Source: Maribacter caenipelagi (lineage in GTDB: Bacteria > Bacteroidota > Bacteroidia > Flavobacteriales > Flavobacteriaceae). Taken from it: 64,000 bases of DNA. Shown here piece by piece: positions 1-8,814 of the stretch. The DNA lies in assembly GCF_004364175.1 (NCBI RefSeq), contig NZ_SNZW01000013.1, forward strand, positions 62,001 to 126,000, given 5' to 3'. The translations under genes were made by a program, and so were the position numbers. The stretch's first letter is position 1. Each line of letters begins with the position of its first letter. The notes beneath the pieces were generated by a model that did not search any database, had not been told where the DNA came from, and worked only from the letters and a program-made list of their open reading frames with translations.

Positions 1-1
1 C

Positions 2-139
2 GATTTGGTGCTTTGGGCTTGGGAACCTGGCGTAGATGCAGATGGTGAGCCAAGAACAATACCACCAGTTTCAAAAGAAGAATTTAAGAAAGCTGTTGAA
101 AACTGGTTTGCTGATGGAGCAATAATACCTTCTAAATAA
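2..139 (+). CDS. C-terminal end of an unidentified protein (5' truncated by window)
   Basis: An open frame runs from the window edge to a TAA at 137-139, giving about 45 residues that end in ADGAIIPSK. It contains a Trp-rich stretch (LWAWEPG) and a charged segment. It ends 9 bp before the iron-sulfur subunit gene on the same strand, so it is probably the last part of an upstream gene of the same operon. I do not recognise the family from this tail; the start and the function lie outside the window. Confidence 0.6.
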   Translation, partial: DLVLWAWEPGVDADGEPRTIPPVSKEEFKKAVENWFADGAIIPSK

Positions 140-148
140 TAAAATTTT

Positions 149-640
149 ATGGAAATTTCCTTGACTGTAAACGGTGTTTCAAAAACCGTAGATATAGCAG
201 ATGAAAACACACCTTTACTTTGGGTCGTTAGAGATACTTTAGATTTAAAGGGTACAAAGTTCGGTTGTGGAAAAGCGGCTTGTGGTGCCTGTACGTTACA
301 TGTAGATGGTGAAGCGGTCAGGTCTTGTTCATACCCCGTAAAATTTGCGGATGGAAAAGAAGTGACCACTATAGAAGGGTTGGGAGATAGAGAGAATCCG
401 CATCCTGTTCAACAGGCTTGGATCGAAGAGATTGTGCCTCAATGTGGCTATTGTCAACCGGGTTTTATGATGGCGACTGCTGCCTTGCTGAATAAGGTTC
501 CTAAACCTACAGATGAAGATATCGATAAGAATATTATAAATGTATGTCGTTGCGGTACTTATTACCGAATGCGAAAAGCCATATATAAAGCGGCGAAGTT
601 ACAAGCTGAGAAGGTAATTAATGAATCTAAAGAGGCGTAA
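149..640 (+). CDS. (2Fe-2S)-binding small subunit of a molybdenum hydroxylase (IorA/CoxS type)
   Basis: This is the electron-transfer subunit of a xanthine-oxidase-family enzyme; it passes electrons from the molybdopterin subunit through two [2Fe-2S] clusters. At 163 aa it has the usual length. The plant-type cluster ligands are C40, C45, C48 and C60 ([11 protein letters not shown]). The helical-domain ligands are C99 and C102 ([10 protein letters not shown]) with C133 and C135 (CRCG). It is closest in layout to the isoquinoline 1-oxidoreductase alpha subunit; the substrate cannot be told from sequence. The ATG start follows an A-rich leader. The gene lies 3 bp upstream of the large-subunit gene and is surely co-translated with it. 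Confidence 0.93.
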   Translation: MEISLTVNGVSKTVDIADENTPLLWVVRDTLDLKGTKFGCGKAACGACTLHVDGEAVRSCSYPVKFADGKEVTTIEGLGDRENPHPVQQAWIEEIVPQCGYCQPGFMMATAALLNKVPKPTDEDIDKNIINVCRCGTYYRMRKAIYKAAKLQAEKVINESKEA

Positions 641-643
641 TCG

Positions 644-2818
644 ATGGCTAGTAAACGAAGTGATTCAAAGAAGGTTTCAAGAAGAAAATTTTTAGTCAAA
701 GGCGGATTAGGAACTATAGGTGTTGTGGCAATTGGGGCTTATTTATTTAGAAGTCCTATTCGACGTCAAATTTTAGGTGTAGTGAATTCACTCGAAGCGC
801 CTTATCTCGATAATATTGACCAACCCATGATATGGTTCGAGGTAACTTCTGATAATAATATATTGTTATATTCTCCGAAAATGGAAATGGGTCAAGGCAC
901 ATTTACCGGTATTGCACAAATGGCGGCCGAAGAATTGTCTGTATCTATGAACCAGATTCAAGTGGTACATGCAGCTTCTTCAACTGGTAATGTAGATAGT
1001 TTTGCTACTGGTGGTAGTACTTCTATATCTGGACTGTGGAAACCGCTTAGAGAACTTTCTGCCATGCTTCGGGTTATGCTTTTAAAGCAAGCTGCTCTTA
1101 AAATGAATGTAGATGTCGATCAGCTTTCTGTTGAAGACGGGCTAATATCCGGCAACGGAAAAACATTGACCTATGCTCAAGCGGCAGCGGGAGTTGAGAA
1201 TTGGGAAGTGCCAGATGTTCCTGCATTAAAAGATGCCAAAGATTATAAATACATAGGTCAACCTGTTGCTAGGGTTGATTTGGATGCTAAGGTATACGGA
1301 GATCCAATATTCGGAATGGATGCAGAAATGCCTGATATGCTTTATGGTGCCGTGGTAAGACCTTTTAAAATAGGTTCAACATTTATTAGTGCAGATACGA
1401 AGGCGGCAGAGAATATGCCTGGTGTAGTTAAGATTGTTGTTGAAAATGATTTTGTTGGTGTAGTTGCAAACTCTATGTTAGAAGCGGAGAAAGCAAAAGA
1501 TGCCATTATTGTTACATGGAATAGCTATGATAATTTAAATACCGAGGCAATTGTCAAAATGATGACTGTCGGTAATGGAAAGTCTTCGGTGATTCAAAAA
1601 AACGGAGACTCTTTTAATGATCAAGATAAAGTAGAAATATTAGAATTTAGAAGTCCGATTGGGGCGCACGCTCAAATTGAACCAAATGGTGTTGTTGCTT
1701 TTGTTGATGGCGATAGCGCTACTATAAAAATATCCACACAGGTGGTAAGCATTACTAGAAAAGAGGTAGCCAAGCGATTAGATTTAGATGTGGAAAATGT
1801 CAATGTAATACCTACTTATTTGGGTGGTGGTTTTGGTAGAAGATTACATACGCCGCATGCAGTGCAGGCGGCAATTTTATCTAAAGCTGTCGGTAAACCT
1901 GTTAAATACTTTTTTAGTAGAAAAGAAGAGTTTGAGCATGACATGTTTCGACCGCCAACACATCATGTTATTAAAGGAAAATTAAATGCTGAAGGTTATC
2001 TAGACGGACTAGAGCATCAATTTGTGAGTGGTGATGTAGCTACCGATTCTGCCTTAGTACCTAATGCGCTTACCAACTTTTTAGGAGCCGATGTTGGTGC
2101 CATTCGTGGCGGATTCATTCAATACACTGCTATTCCTAATTTTAAGGCTGAGTGCTGGCATGTAGAGTTGCCTTTTGCTACTAGCTGGTGGCGTAGTCTA
2201 GGATTGTTAGCCAATACGTTCGCCATGGAAAGTTTTATGGACGAAATGGCGCTAAAAGCGAATAAGAATGCGGTAGATTTTAGATTGAATCAAATAGCAG
2301 CTGAGCCCATTGACATTCGTTTAAAAAATGTAATTAAAGCCGCTGCCGAAAAAGCTAATTATAGCGAAGAGGTAAAAGATGGTCGTGCAATGGGTTTTGC
2401 TGCTTCTATAGATGCAAATACGCCATGTGCGCAGGTAGCGGAGGTTTCAATAGTTAATAATGAAATTGTCGTGCATAAAGTAACCGTTGCCATGGATCCT
2501 GGTTTAGCCGTAAATCCTGATCAGATTCGTGCACAATGCGAAGGTTGTATAATTATGGGGATGAGTGCTGTGCTTTATGAGCAAATGTTTGTGGAGGATG
2601 GGGAATTAACTCCTACGATCTACGGACCATATCAAATGGCTTTAATGAAGAACGCACCTAAAGAAATTGATGTAGTTCTACTACAAGGCAAAGACACACC
2701 AGGTGCGGTGGGGGAGCCGCCTTTAGGACCAATTGGTGCTGCAATTGCCAATGCTGTTAGACGCTTAACAGGCGAACGATTGACCGAGATGCCTTTAAAG
2801 TTATCGAAGAAAACTTAA
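644..2818 (+). CDS. Molybdopterin-binding large subunit, xanthine dehydrogenase family (IorB type), Tat-exported
   Basis: The catalytic subunit (724 aa) of a two-subunit molybdenum hydroxylase such as isoquinoline 1-oxidoreductase or aldehyde oxidase. The N terminus has a twin-arginine motif (SRRKFL, residues 12-17) followed by a hydrophobic segment to about residue 35, so the complex probably acts in the periplasm. EMGQGTF near residue 81 and GGGFGRR near residue 395 are molybdopterin-contact motifs. GEPPLGP near the C terminus carries the conserved active-site Glu (about residue 691). No FAD subunit is encoded next to it, as is usual for the Ior type, where a cytochrome takes the electrons. 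The true substrate is unknown; an aromatic heterocycle or aldehyde is the family expectation. Confidence 0.92.
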   Translation: MASKRSDSKKVSRRKFLVKGGLGTIGVVAIGAYLFRSPIRRQILGVVNSLEAPYLDNIDQPMIWFEVTSDNNILLYSPKMEMGQGTFTGIAQMAAEELSVSMNQIQVVHAASSTGNVDSFATGGSTSISGLWKPLRELSAMLRVMLLKQAALKMNVDVDQLSVEDGLISGNGKTLTYAQAAAGVENWEVPDVPALKDAKDYKYIGQPVARVDLDAKVYGDPIFGMDAEMPDMLYGAVVRPFKIGSTFISADTKAAENMPGVVKIVVENDFVGVVANSMLEAEKAKDAIIVTWNSYDNLNTEAIVKMMTVGNGKSSVIQKNGDSFNDQDKVEILEFRSPIGAHAQIEPNGVVAFVDGDSATIKISTQVVSITRKEVAKRLDLDVENVNVIPTYLGGGFGRRLHTPHAVQAAILSKAVGKPVKYFFSRKEEFEHDMFRPPTHHVIKGKLNAEGYLDGLEHQFVSGDVATDSALVPNALTNFLGADVGAIRGGFIQYTAIPNFKAECWHVELPFATSWWRSLGLLANTFAMESFMDEMALKANKNAVDFRLNQIAAEPIDIRLKNVIKAAAEKANYSEEVKDGRAMGFAASIDANTPCAQVAEVSIVNNEIVVHKVTVAMDPGLAVNPDQIRAQCEGCIIMGMSAVLYEQMFVEDGELTPTIYGPYQMALMKNAPKEIDVVLLQGKDTPGAVGEPPLGPIGAAIANAVRRLTGERLTEMPLKLSKKT

Positions 2819-2833
2819 CAGCATAATTTATTA

Positions 2834-4270
2834 TTAACTAGCATTCTTCTGATCAGCGATATTTTTAATCATACCACCAAAAATGAAGTAGTGAAACGGT
2901 ACTATACTGTACCAGTATAACCTACCTCTTAAGCCACGTGGTCTAAATGTTGCGGTTTGATGTAGCACGTTGCTCTCATCTATTTTAAACTCTAGCCATG
3001 CCTCGCCTGGTAATTTCATTTCTGCAAATAGTAGTAGTCGTTTAGCTTTTTTGTCAGCTAATAGTACCCGCCAAAAATCTAGCGAATCACCGGCAAATAT
3101 TTTATGAGGATGTGTACGTCCACGTCTTAAACCGACACCACCAGAAAGCTTGTCCATAAATCCGCGTATTTTCCAAAGCCAATTTCCGTAATACCAACCG
3201 GTTTCACCGCCAATGCTCCAAATACGTTCCAATACTTCTTCAGGATGTGAAATTTTTAGTTGTTTATAATCCTTTAGTACTCCATACTTTGGAACTTGAA
3301 TATGTTTTTCGAGATTATCGACAAACAGTCCGCTGATCATACTATCCTTCCAGCTACTAATCACTAAATTCTGCTCGATTTTTTTAAAAGCCAGGTCAAT
3401 GGCTTCTTTGTAAGTATGGGGCGTAATACCGAGAATATTTTGTAATCGGGTATCTTTTGCTACTACTTCAATCTTCATACTGTCAACCAAATTCAATGCT
3501 AATTTATATGAAGTCGAGGTTACAAAATATAACCAGTACGAAGAAAGTTTTGGGGTCATTACAGGTACGGTCCAAATCCAGTTTTTGAATCCCCTGACCT
3601 CTGCATATTTATGCAGCATTTCTTTATAGGTAAGTACATTGGGGCCGGCAATATCGAAGGAATCATTATATGTTTTTTCATTACCCAATGTACCCGTTAA
3701 AAATGCAATAACATCACGTATAGCAATGGGTTGTGTTTTTGTTAAAACCCATTTTGGAGTAATCATAACAGGTAATTTTTCACATAAATCTCGAATAATT
3801 TCAAATGAAGAACTTCCAGATCCTACAATGATACCTGCTCTTAATACTGTCAATTTAAAGTTACCCTGATACAAAATGTCTTCTACATTTTTTCTGGATT
3901 GTAGATGTTTAGATAGATTATTATCATTTACGATTCCGCTTAAATAAATTACTTGTTCAATTTGAGTTTCAGCAACGTATTTGTTGAAATTTTCAGCAGT
4001 TTTAGCCTCCATTTCATCAAAATCTTGTGTAGATGAACTCATGGAGTGAATTAAAAAGTATGCGGCATCAATATCTTGAGGAACTACATTCTCTTTTGGT
4101 TCTTCTAGAAAGTCAATTTCTATGACTTCTATTTGTTGCCTGGTTTCTTTGTCTACAGAAAGCCTGGTTTCATCACGTACAGCGCAAACTATCTCATGCC
4201 CCATTTCTAATAGCTGCGGCAAAATGCGCATACCTATATAACCATTGGCTCCTGTAAGTAGTATTTTCAT
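2834..4270 (-). CDS. SDR-type NAD(P)-binding protein with C-terminal DUF2867
   Basis: A 478-aa two-domain protein. Residues 1 to about 300 form an atypical short-chain dehydrogenase/NmrA-like Rossmann domain with a TGANGYIG dinucleotide-binding motif at the N terminus. The rest matches DUF2867, a SRPBCC-like domain often fused to this Rossmann fold, with a Trp/Gly-rich segment (GGETGWYYGNWLW). The reaction is unknown; such proteins are annotated only as NAD(P)H-binding or SDR oxidoreductase. Its ATG overlaps the stop of the upstream DUF1648 gene by one base, indicating translational coupling. It is convergent with the molybdenum hydroxylase, with a 15-bp gap and no obvious hairpin. Confidence 0.88.
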   Translation of the reverse strand: MKILLTGANGYIGMRILPQLLEMGHEIVCAVRDETRLSVDKETRQQIEVIEIDFLEEPKENVVPQDIDAAYFLIHSMSSSTQDFDEMEAKTAENFNKYVAETQIEQVIYLSGIVNDNNLSKHLQSRKNVEDILYQGNFKLTVLRAGIIVGSGSSSFEIIRDLCEKLPVMITPKWVLTKTQPIAIRDVIAFLTGTLGNEKTYNDSFDIAGPNVLTYKEMLHKYAEVRGFKNWIWTVPVMTPKLSSYWLYFVTSTSYKLALNLVDSMKIEVVAKDTRLQNILGITPHTYKEAIDLAFKKIEQNLVISSWKDSMISGLFVDNLEKHIQVPKYGVLKDYKQLKISHPEEVLERIWSIGGETGWYYGNWLWKIRGFMDKLSGGVGLRRGRTHPHKIFAGDSLDFWRVLLADKKAKRLLLFAEMKLPGEAWLEFKIDESNVLHQTATFRPRGLRGRLYWYSIVPFHYFIFGGMIKNIADQKNAS

Positions 4271-4782
4271 TATTTGGGTATTTTGAACATTTTAAAAATG
4301 AAATAGAGCGGTAGTAGGGTTACGACAGCTACAATAATTATTGATAGGCTTGATATTTTAAAACCTAAGTCGATTTTATGAGCTTGTAAAATCGTTTCTA
4401 CAATTGTTGGAGTGGCTATAATCGATATTAACAAGTTCATATAAATCAAAGTTTGCAATGACATTTTATAAACTTCAGGGGCATTCTTTTCTGTTATTTT
4501 AACTGGGTAATTCATATACCATGGTTTTACCTTTTTGATTATAAAAGCCAAAAGGGCATAGGTTAATCCCATTAAAATAGGGAGAGTCAAAATTGAATCT
4601 TTATTTCCATAACCATCAACATCTCCCTTGTAGTTAAAATGTGCAGGAATACTATCTGGTAAATCGGCATAAAAAATGCCAACAACTATGAAATTCAGCG
4701 CTATTATAATCCATCCAATAGCAATCTGCCTTTGCTGATTTTTAGTAAGTTTTATATCTATTTTTGGCGAATCTGCGAACAT
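4270..4782 (-). CDS. DUF1648 domain membrane protein
   Basis: A 170-aa integral membrane protein with about four hydrophobic helices (near residues 22-40, 67-85, 110-128 and 145-163). Between the first two lies the DUF1648 signature DSIPAHFNYKGDVDGYG. Related proteins include SdpI-like immunity proteins, but this one is short and no toxin gene is visible nearby, so no such role is claimed. It is the middle gene of a three-gene minus-strand operon: one base separates it from the upstream gene and it overlaps the downstream SDR gene by one base. Confidence 0.85.
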   Translation of the reverse strand: MFADSPKIDIKLTKNQQRQIAIGWIIIALNFIVVGIFYADLPDSIPAHFNYKGDVDGYGNKDSILTLPILMGLTYALLAFIIKKVKPWYMNYPVKITEKNAPEVYKMSLQTLIYMNLLISIIATPTIVETILQAHKIDLGFKISSLSIIIVAVVTLLPLYFIFKMFKIPK

Positions 4783-4783
4783 A

Positions 4784-5209
4784 TTATAAATCTTCTATTG
4801 ATGTTGGTGCATTATCGGTCTTGTAATCCATAATTTTTTTAAGGAATTTTTGTACCGCTTTTGTATCGGACTCCACTTTTATAAAATATTGATCTTTGTA
4901 AATGGAGTACACTGAAGCCTGCCCTTTGTATATGGAAAGTTTGTAATAGGGTATCACCAAGGCATAAGATTCTAATAAGGATCTGAACCCAACAATGATA
5001 CCTTTTGGTCTCATTTCTATATTGCAGGTATTTCTGTTATTATCTAAAATCAGTAAATTCCTTATGTCAATACTGGTTTCTGTAATGATAAGTTTTGGGG
5101 AGCCTATACCGCCCAATGCCCATCTTTCTTTTAAAGTAAAAGGCTTGCCGACTTCAGAGTCAATTTTCTTGGAAACCGATTTGTTGTTATAAGATACGTT
5201 TACGAGCAT
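4784..5209 (-). CDS. Conserved-looking hypothetical protein, first gene of the SDR/DUF1648 operon
   Basis: A 141-aa protein without signal peptide or membrane helix. The alternating beta-strand pattern (KLIITETSIDIRN, GIIVGFRSLL, YALVIPYYKLSIYKG) followed by a C-terminal amphipathic helix (AVQKFLKKIMDYK) resembles a small PH-like or bPH-type fold, but I cannot assign a family by eye. It is translationally linked to the DUF1648 gene (1-bp gap), which suggests a joint, unknown role. Confidence 0.75.
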   Translation of the reverse strand: MLVNVSYNNKSVSKKIDSEVGKPFTLKERWALGGIGSPKLIITETSIDIRNLLILDNNRNTCNIEMRPKGIIVGFRSLLESYALVIPYYKLSIYKGQASVYSIYKDQYFIKVESDTKAVQKFLKKIMDYKTDNAPTSIEDL

Positions 5210-5295
5210 GTATGTTTTCTTACACTGTTTTCATTAAAGTTAACGAAATGCCGAATGAATGCCGCATCTGTTCACCTTAAAGCATAAAAAATGAT

Positions 5296-5303
5296 TAATT
5301 TTG
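5296..5303 (+). promoter_or_regulatory. -7 box of the argS promoter
   Basis: TAATTTTG matches the Bacteroidota -7 consensus TAnnTTTG exactly and is followed by CAGCC. It lies 21 bp before the GTG start of argS. I see no clear -33 TTTG at the right distance. Confidence 0.6.
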
Positions 5304-5324
5304 CAGCCTTAATTAAACGTTTTG

Positions 5325-7106
5325 GTGAATATTCAAGAGGTACTATCAGATAAAGTAAAAGAAGCGGTAAAATCTATTTTTGACAAGGAATTGCCAAATG
5401 TAGAATTTCAACCTACACGTAAAGATTTTGAAGGAGATATCACTATTGTGGTTTTCCCGATGTTGCGCGTGGTAAAGGGGAATCCTGTTCAAATTGGGGA
5501 GCAAATTGGTTCTTATTTACAAGAGCATGTAGATGCTGTTGTAGGCTTTAACGTGATTAAAGGATTTTTGAATATCGTTATTGATGATAGTTATTATTTA
5601 AATTTCTTCAATTCAATTACCTCCATAGAACATTACGGTTATGTAAAAGAGTCCGATGATGCCGTTATGGTAGAATATTCTTCTCCAAATACCAATAAAC
5701 CTTTGCATTTAGGTCATATTCGTAATAATTTATTGGGCTATTCCGTTGCTGAAATTTTAAAGGCATCTGGTAAGAAAGTGTACAAGACCCAGATTATTAA
5801 TGACCGTGGAATCCATATTTGTAAAAGCATGGTAGCTTGGCAAAAATTCGGAAATGGAGAAACGCCTGCTTCAACAGGGCTCAAAGGCGATAAGCTAGTT
5901 GGTAATTACTATGTAGCTTTTGATAAAGCTTACAAAGAACAAGTGGCAATATTAGTAGCAGAAGGTATTGATCAAAAAGTTGCCGAAAAAGAAGCACCTA
6001 TTTTATTAGAAGCCCAAGAAATGTTGTTGAAATGGGAAGCTGGTGATGAAGAAACAGTAGCACTTTGGAAAACCATGAACGGTTGGGTGTACAAAGGTTT
6101 CGAAGTTACCTATAAGAATTTGGGTGTTGATTTTGATACCTTATATTATGAAAGTGATACCTATCTTTTAGGTAAAGATGTTGTTGCAGAAGGATTAAAA
6201 AAAGGTGTTTTCTTTAAGAAGGAAGACGGTAGTGTTTGGATTGATTTGACCGAAGACGGATTGGATGAGAAAATTGTGCTTCGTTCAGATGGTACTGCGG
6301 TTTATATGACCCAAGATATTGGTACAGCTATACAACGTGTAAAAGACCACCCAGATGTAAACGGAATGGTGTATACAGTAGGTAACGAGCAAGATTACCA
6401 CTTTAAGGTATTATTCTTAATACTACAAAAACTCGGATTCTCTTGGTCTAAAAAATTACACCACCTAAGTTACGGAATGGTAGATTTGCCTAGCGGAAAA
6501 ATGAAAAGTAGAGAAGGTACTGTTGTTGATGCCGATGATCTAATGGCAGATATGACCCAAACTGCTGCTACAATTTCTGAAGAACTAGGCAAGCTTGAAG
6601 ATTATAACGAAACCGAAAAGCAATCGCTGTATAAGATGATTGGCTTAGGTGCTTTAAAATACTACATATTAAAAGTTGATCCTAAAAAACGAATTTTGTT
6701 CGACCCTGAAGAGTCGGTTGATTTTCAAGGAAATACAGGTCCGTTCATTCAATATACTTACGCACGTATTCAGTCTATCTTAAGAAAGGCAGAAAGCATG
6801 GGTATCGATATTTCAAAAGATGCCAAGGTTACAGAATTACACGCAAAGGAAAAGGAGTTGATCAAACAACTTCAAATCTTCCCAGATACAATTCAATTGG
6901 CAGCTGAGAATTATAGTCCAGCGTTGATTGCTAACTACACATATGATTTGGTGAAGGAATTTAATTCGTTCTACCAACAAGTTTCAATTTTGGGGGAATC
7001 TGATGATCAGAAAAAGGTATTACGTGTTCAGTTATCTAAAAAAGTAGCTGAGGTAATACAAGATGCATTTAGATTGTTGGGTGTTGAAGTGCCTGAGCGT
7101 ATGTAA
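5325..7106 (+). CDS. argS: Arginyl-tRNA synthetase
   Basis: A class I aminoacyl-tRNA synthetase that charges tRNA-Arg in the cytoplasm. Its order is an N-terminal tRNA-recognition domain (about residues 1-105), a catalytic domain with the HIGH-type motif HLGH (128-131, within NTNKPLHLGHIRNN) and a KMSKS-like KMKSREG near residue 392, then a C-terminal DALR anticodon-binding domain. At 593 aa it has the normal length. The start is taken as GTG at 5325 (reading MNIQEVLSD) because family members begin in this way; an upstream in-frame TTG at 5322 is the alternative. It is a single gene between its own promoter and terminator. Confidence 0.97.
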   Translation: MNIQEVLSDKVKEAVKSIFDKELPNVEFQPTRKDFEGDITIVVFPMLRVVKGNPVQIGEQIGSYLQEHVDAVVGFNVIKGFLNIVIDDSYYLNFFNSITSIEHYGYVKESDDAVMVEYSSPNTNKPLHLGHIRNNLLGYSVAEILKASGKKVYKTQIINDRGIHICKSMVAWQKFGNGETPASTGLKGDKLVGNYYVAFDKAYKEQVAILVAEGIDQKVAEKEAPILLEAQEMLLKWEAGDEETVALWKTMNGWVYKGFEVTYKNLGVDFDTLYYESDTYLLGKDVVAEGLKKGVFFKKEDGSVWIDLTEDGLDEKIVLRSDGTAVYMTQDIGTAIQRVKDHPDVNGMVYTVGNEQDYHFKVLFLILQKLGFSWSKKLHHLSYGMVDLPSGKMKSREGTVVDADDLMADMTQTAATISEELGKLEDYNETEKQSLYKMIGLGALKYYILKVDPKKRILFDPEESVDFQGNTGPFIQYTYARIQSILRKAESMGIDISKDAKVTELHAKEKELIKQLQIFPDTIQLAAENYSPALIANYTYDLVKEFNSFYQQVSILGESDDQKKVLRVQLSKKVAEVIQDAFRLLGVEVPERM

Positions 7107-7108
7107 AA

Positions 7109-7134
7109 AAAAAGATCGCCGAAGCGATCTTTTT
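7109..7134. terminator. Bidirectional intrinsic terminator between argS and the rhodopsin gene
   Basis: A stem of GATCGC/GCGATC with a CGAA loop is flanked by A5-8 on the left and T5 on the right. It therefore works as a hairpin plus U-tract on both strands: 2 bp after the argS stop on the plus strand and 46 bp after the rhodopsin stop on the minus strand. Confidence 0.85.
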
Positions 7135-7180
7135 CATAGCAACTAAAATTATTAACTAACTAAAATAAGTTGCTAAATTG

Positions 7181-7879
7181 TTATGAAGTTTTTTTAGCGG
7201 AAACTGCTGCACCATATACAACAAGTCCAAACCCGATTTTATTTATGGCATCTCCGATGTTGTAAATAACATCCATATTAAGACCTAGGTCCCCAAGACC
7301 TTCATACCAGCCTGGAGTACCAGCCATATACCCTAGTGGATATATTGCCCACCCTACAAGTACGAACCAACATAGGGTTTTATGTGCTGATAATACGGCG
7401 CCACCTGCTTGTTCCGCTAATTTCTTTGCACCACCAAACCATATTTCGTAAACAATATAGAAGTAAGCAAGACCTGAAATTAAACCCCAAATAGCTGGTC
7501 CAGTTCCTGTATTATATACTGCTTCACCAAAATAACCAGTGACAAGCATTACGATTGATGCGGCGATAAGTTTCCACATAAGCGATTTTTTTGCTCCAGC
7601 AACTTTAAGAATCAAGTAAAATTCAACACACATTAGTGGTACTGTAAGTACCCAGTCAACATATCTAAAGAATGTTGGGGATTCACCTACTGTAGCCCAA
7701 TAATCTCGCATATACCAGTAATGGACTGCTGCAATAAAGGTAATCAGACCAGATACTAAAATGGAGGTTTTCCATTTACGGTCAAAATCATTCATCGAAA
7801 AGAAAAAGAAAGCAGATGCTGCCATCATGGCCATACAACCAACAAAGAATGTAAAACCAACATAATCATCAGGAACCAT
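7181..7879 (-). CDS. Proteorhodopsin (light-driven proton pump), flavobacterial type
   Basis: A seven-helix retinal protein of the inner membrane. In numbering from the ATG at 7879 (232 aa), helix C reads RYVDWVLTVPLMCVE: D75, T79 and E86 are the DTE proton-pump triad (Asp97, Thr101 and Glu108 of proteorhodopsin). M83 falls on the spectral-tuning site 105, where Met is typical of green-absorbing Bacteroidota pumps. H53 matches His75. The retinal Schiff-base lysine is K214, with D210 four residues before it. Helix E has WG at 131-132, aligned with Trp137-Trp138 of bacteriorhodopsin and with Gly156 of xanthorhodopsin, the window for a carotenoid antenna. A TTG at 7891 could add four residues. 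It is divergent from blh, which makes its retinal. Confidence 0.97.
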   Translation of the reverse strand: MVPDDYVGFTFFVGCMAMMAASAFFFFSMNDFDRKWKTSILVSGLITFIAAVHYWYMRDYWATVGESPTFFRYVDWVLTVPLMCVEFYLILKVAGAKKSLMWKLIAASIVMLVTGYFGEAVYNTGTGPAIWGLISGLAYFYIVYEIWFGGAKKLAEQAGGAVLSAHKTLCWFVLVGWAIYPLGYMAGTPGWYEGLGDLGLNMDVIYNIGDAINKIGFGLVVYGAAVSAKKTS

Positions 7880-7901
7880 TTTGGTGACCAATAAAATTAA
7901 A

Positions 7902-7935
7902 CAAAATGAAAAATAAGTATGTTGATTTAATCAAA
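7902..7935 (-). promoter_or_regulatory. Predicted proteorhodopsin promoter inside the start of blh
   Basis: Read on the minus strand, TTTG (7935-7932) is followed after 22 bp by TCATTTTG (7909-7902), a 7 of 8 match to TAnnTTTG. Transcription would start near 7898, leaving a leader of about 19 nt before the rhodopsin ATG. The -7 box overlaps the ATG of blh (7906-7908). Confidence 0.45.
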
Positions 7936-8814
7936 ATAGAAAGTTTAGCTATTGTAGCTACATTCTTTTCGTTGTGGTTGGCAGTTATTTTTGAAGATAT
8001 GATAGAGCATATTATGTCCTATATTTTTGTTCTTTCATTTGGAATTTTGCATGGTGCAAATGATCTCACCCTTCTTCAAACGACTAAAAACAAAAACAAA
8101 TCAACTAGAATTTACACGAAGATTCTGTTATATTATATACTTTTCGTGTTTTGCAGTATTTTAATTTTTTACTTCGTGCCAAGCTTAGCATTGGTAGTGT
8201 TTGTACTTTTTAGTGGTTATCATTTTGGAGAACAACATTTTATTTCTAAAACGATTAGAACATCCTGTAAAATTAGTGGGCTCTATTTTACGTATGGTAC
8301 TTTTATCCTTTTTCTCCTTTTTAGTTCAAATTATATAGCAACATCTGAGATTATTAAAAATATAACAGGTTATTTTGTTCCGATTTTTATATTTGAAATT
8401 GGCTTACTTTTAAGCGGACTAAGCACATTAGCTCTTAGTCTCATATTGGTATTGAGGAAAGATTTAAAAATTAACCCAATAAAAGAGCTATTTTTTTTAG
8501 TAATATTTTTTGTAGTTTTTAAAACAGCTTCTTTACTATGGGGATTTAGTATATATTTTATTTTTTGGCATTCAATTCCCTCCCTTTATGACCAGATATT
8601 CTTTTTACATGGTGGTATTAACAAAAGTTCCTTCCGCTCATTTACGATAAGGTCGTTACCTTATTGGTTAATTTCTGTTGCAGGATTACTGTTTTTGCTA
8701 TTTATATTTAGAGATAATTTTGAAAAGTCTTTAGCTTTCTTTTTCTCTTTTCTGGCGGCTATAACTTTTCCTCATGTGTTGGTGATTAAAAAGTGGAATC
8801 AAAATCAAAACTGA
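7906..8814 (+). CDS. blh: Beta-carotene 15,15'-dioxygenase, Brp/Blh family
   Basis: A membrane enzyme that splits beta-carotene into two retinal molecules, supplying the chromophore of the divergent rhodopsin. At 302 aa with many hydrophobic helices it fits the family. The iron-ligand histidine motifs are all present: HGAND (H49), GYHFGEQHF (H106 and H111, with E109), WHSIPS (H222) and FPH near the C terminus (H290). It sits head to head with the rhodopsin gene with only 26 bp between the ATG codons. Its 3' end overlaps that of the TonB receptor by 10 bp. Base composition is very A/T rich, as is common for this family. Confidence 0.95.
   Translation: MKNKYVDLIKIESLAIVATFFSLWLAVIFEDMIEHIMSYIFVLSFGILHGANDLTLLQTTKNKNKSTRIYTKILLYYILFVFCSILIFYFVPSLALVVFVLFSGYHFGEQHFISKTIRTSCKISGLYFTYGTFILFLLFSSNYIATSEIIKNITGYFVPIFIFEIGLLLSGLSTLALSLILVLRKDLKINPIKELFFLVIFFVVFKTASLLWGFSIYFIFWHSIPSLYDQIFFLHGGINKSSFRSFTIRSLPYWLISVAGLLFLLFIFRDNFEKSLAFFFSFLAAITFPHVLVIKKWNQNQN

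Noticed and set aside
4270..4782. SdpI-type immunity role for the DUF1648 protein
   Set aside because: The protein is short and no toxin gene or SdpR-like regulator is adjacent.
7150..7165. CTAA-like repeat after argS
   Set aside because: Only two units (AACTAACTAA); too short to count as a microsatellite.
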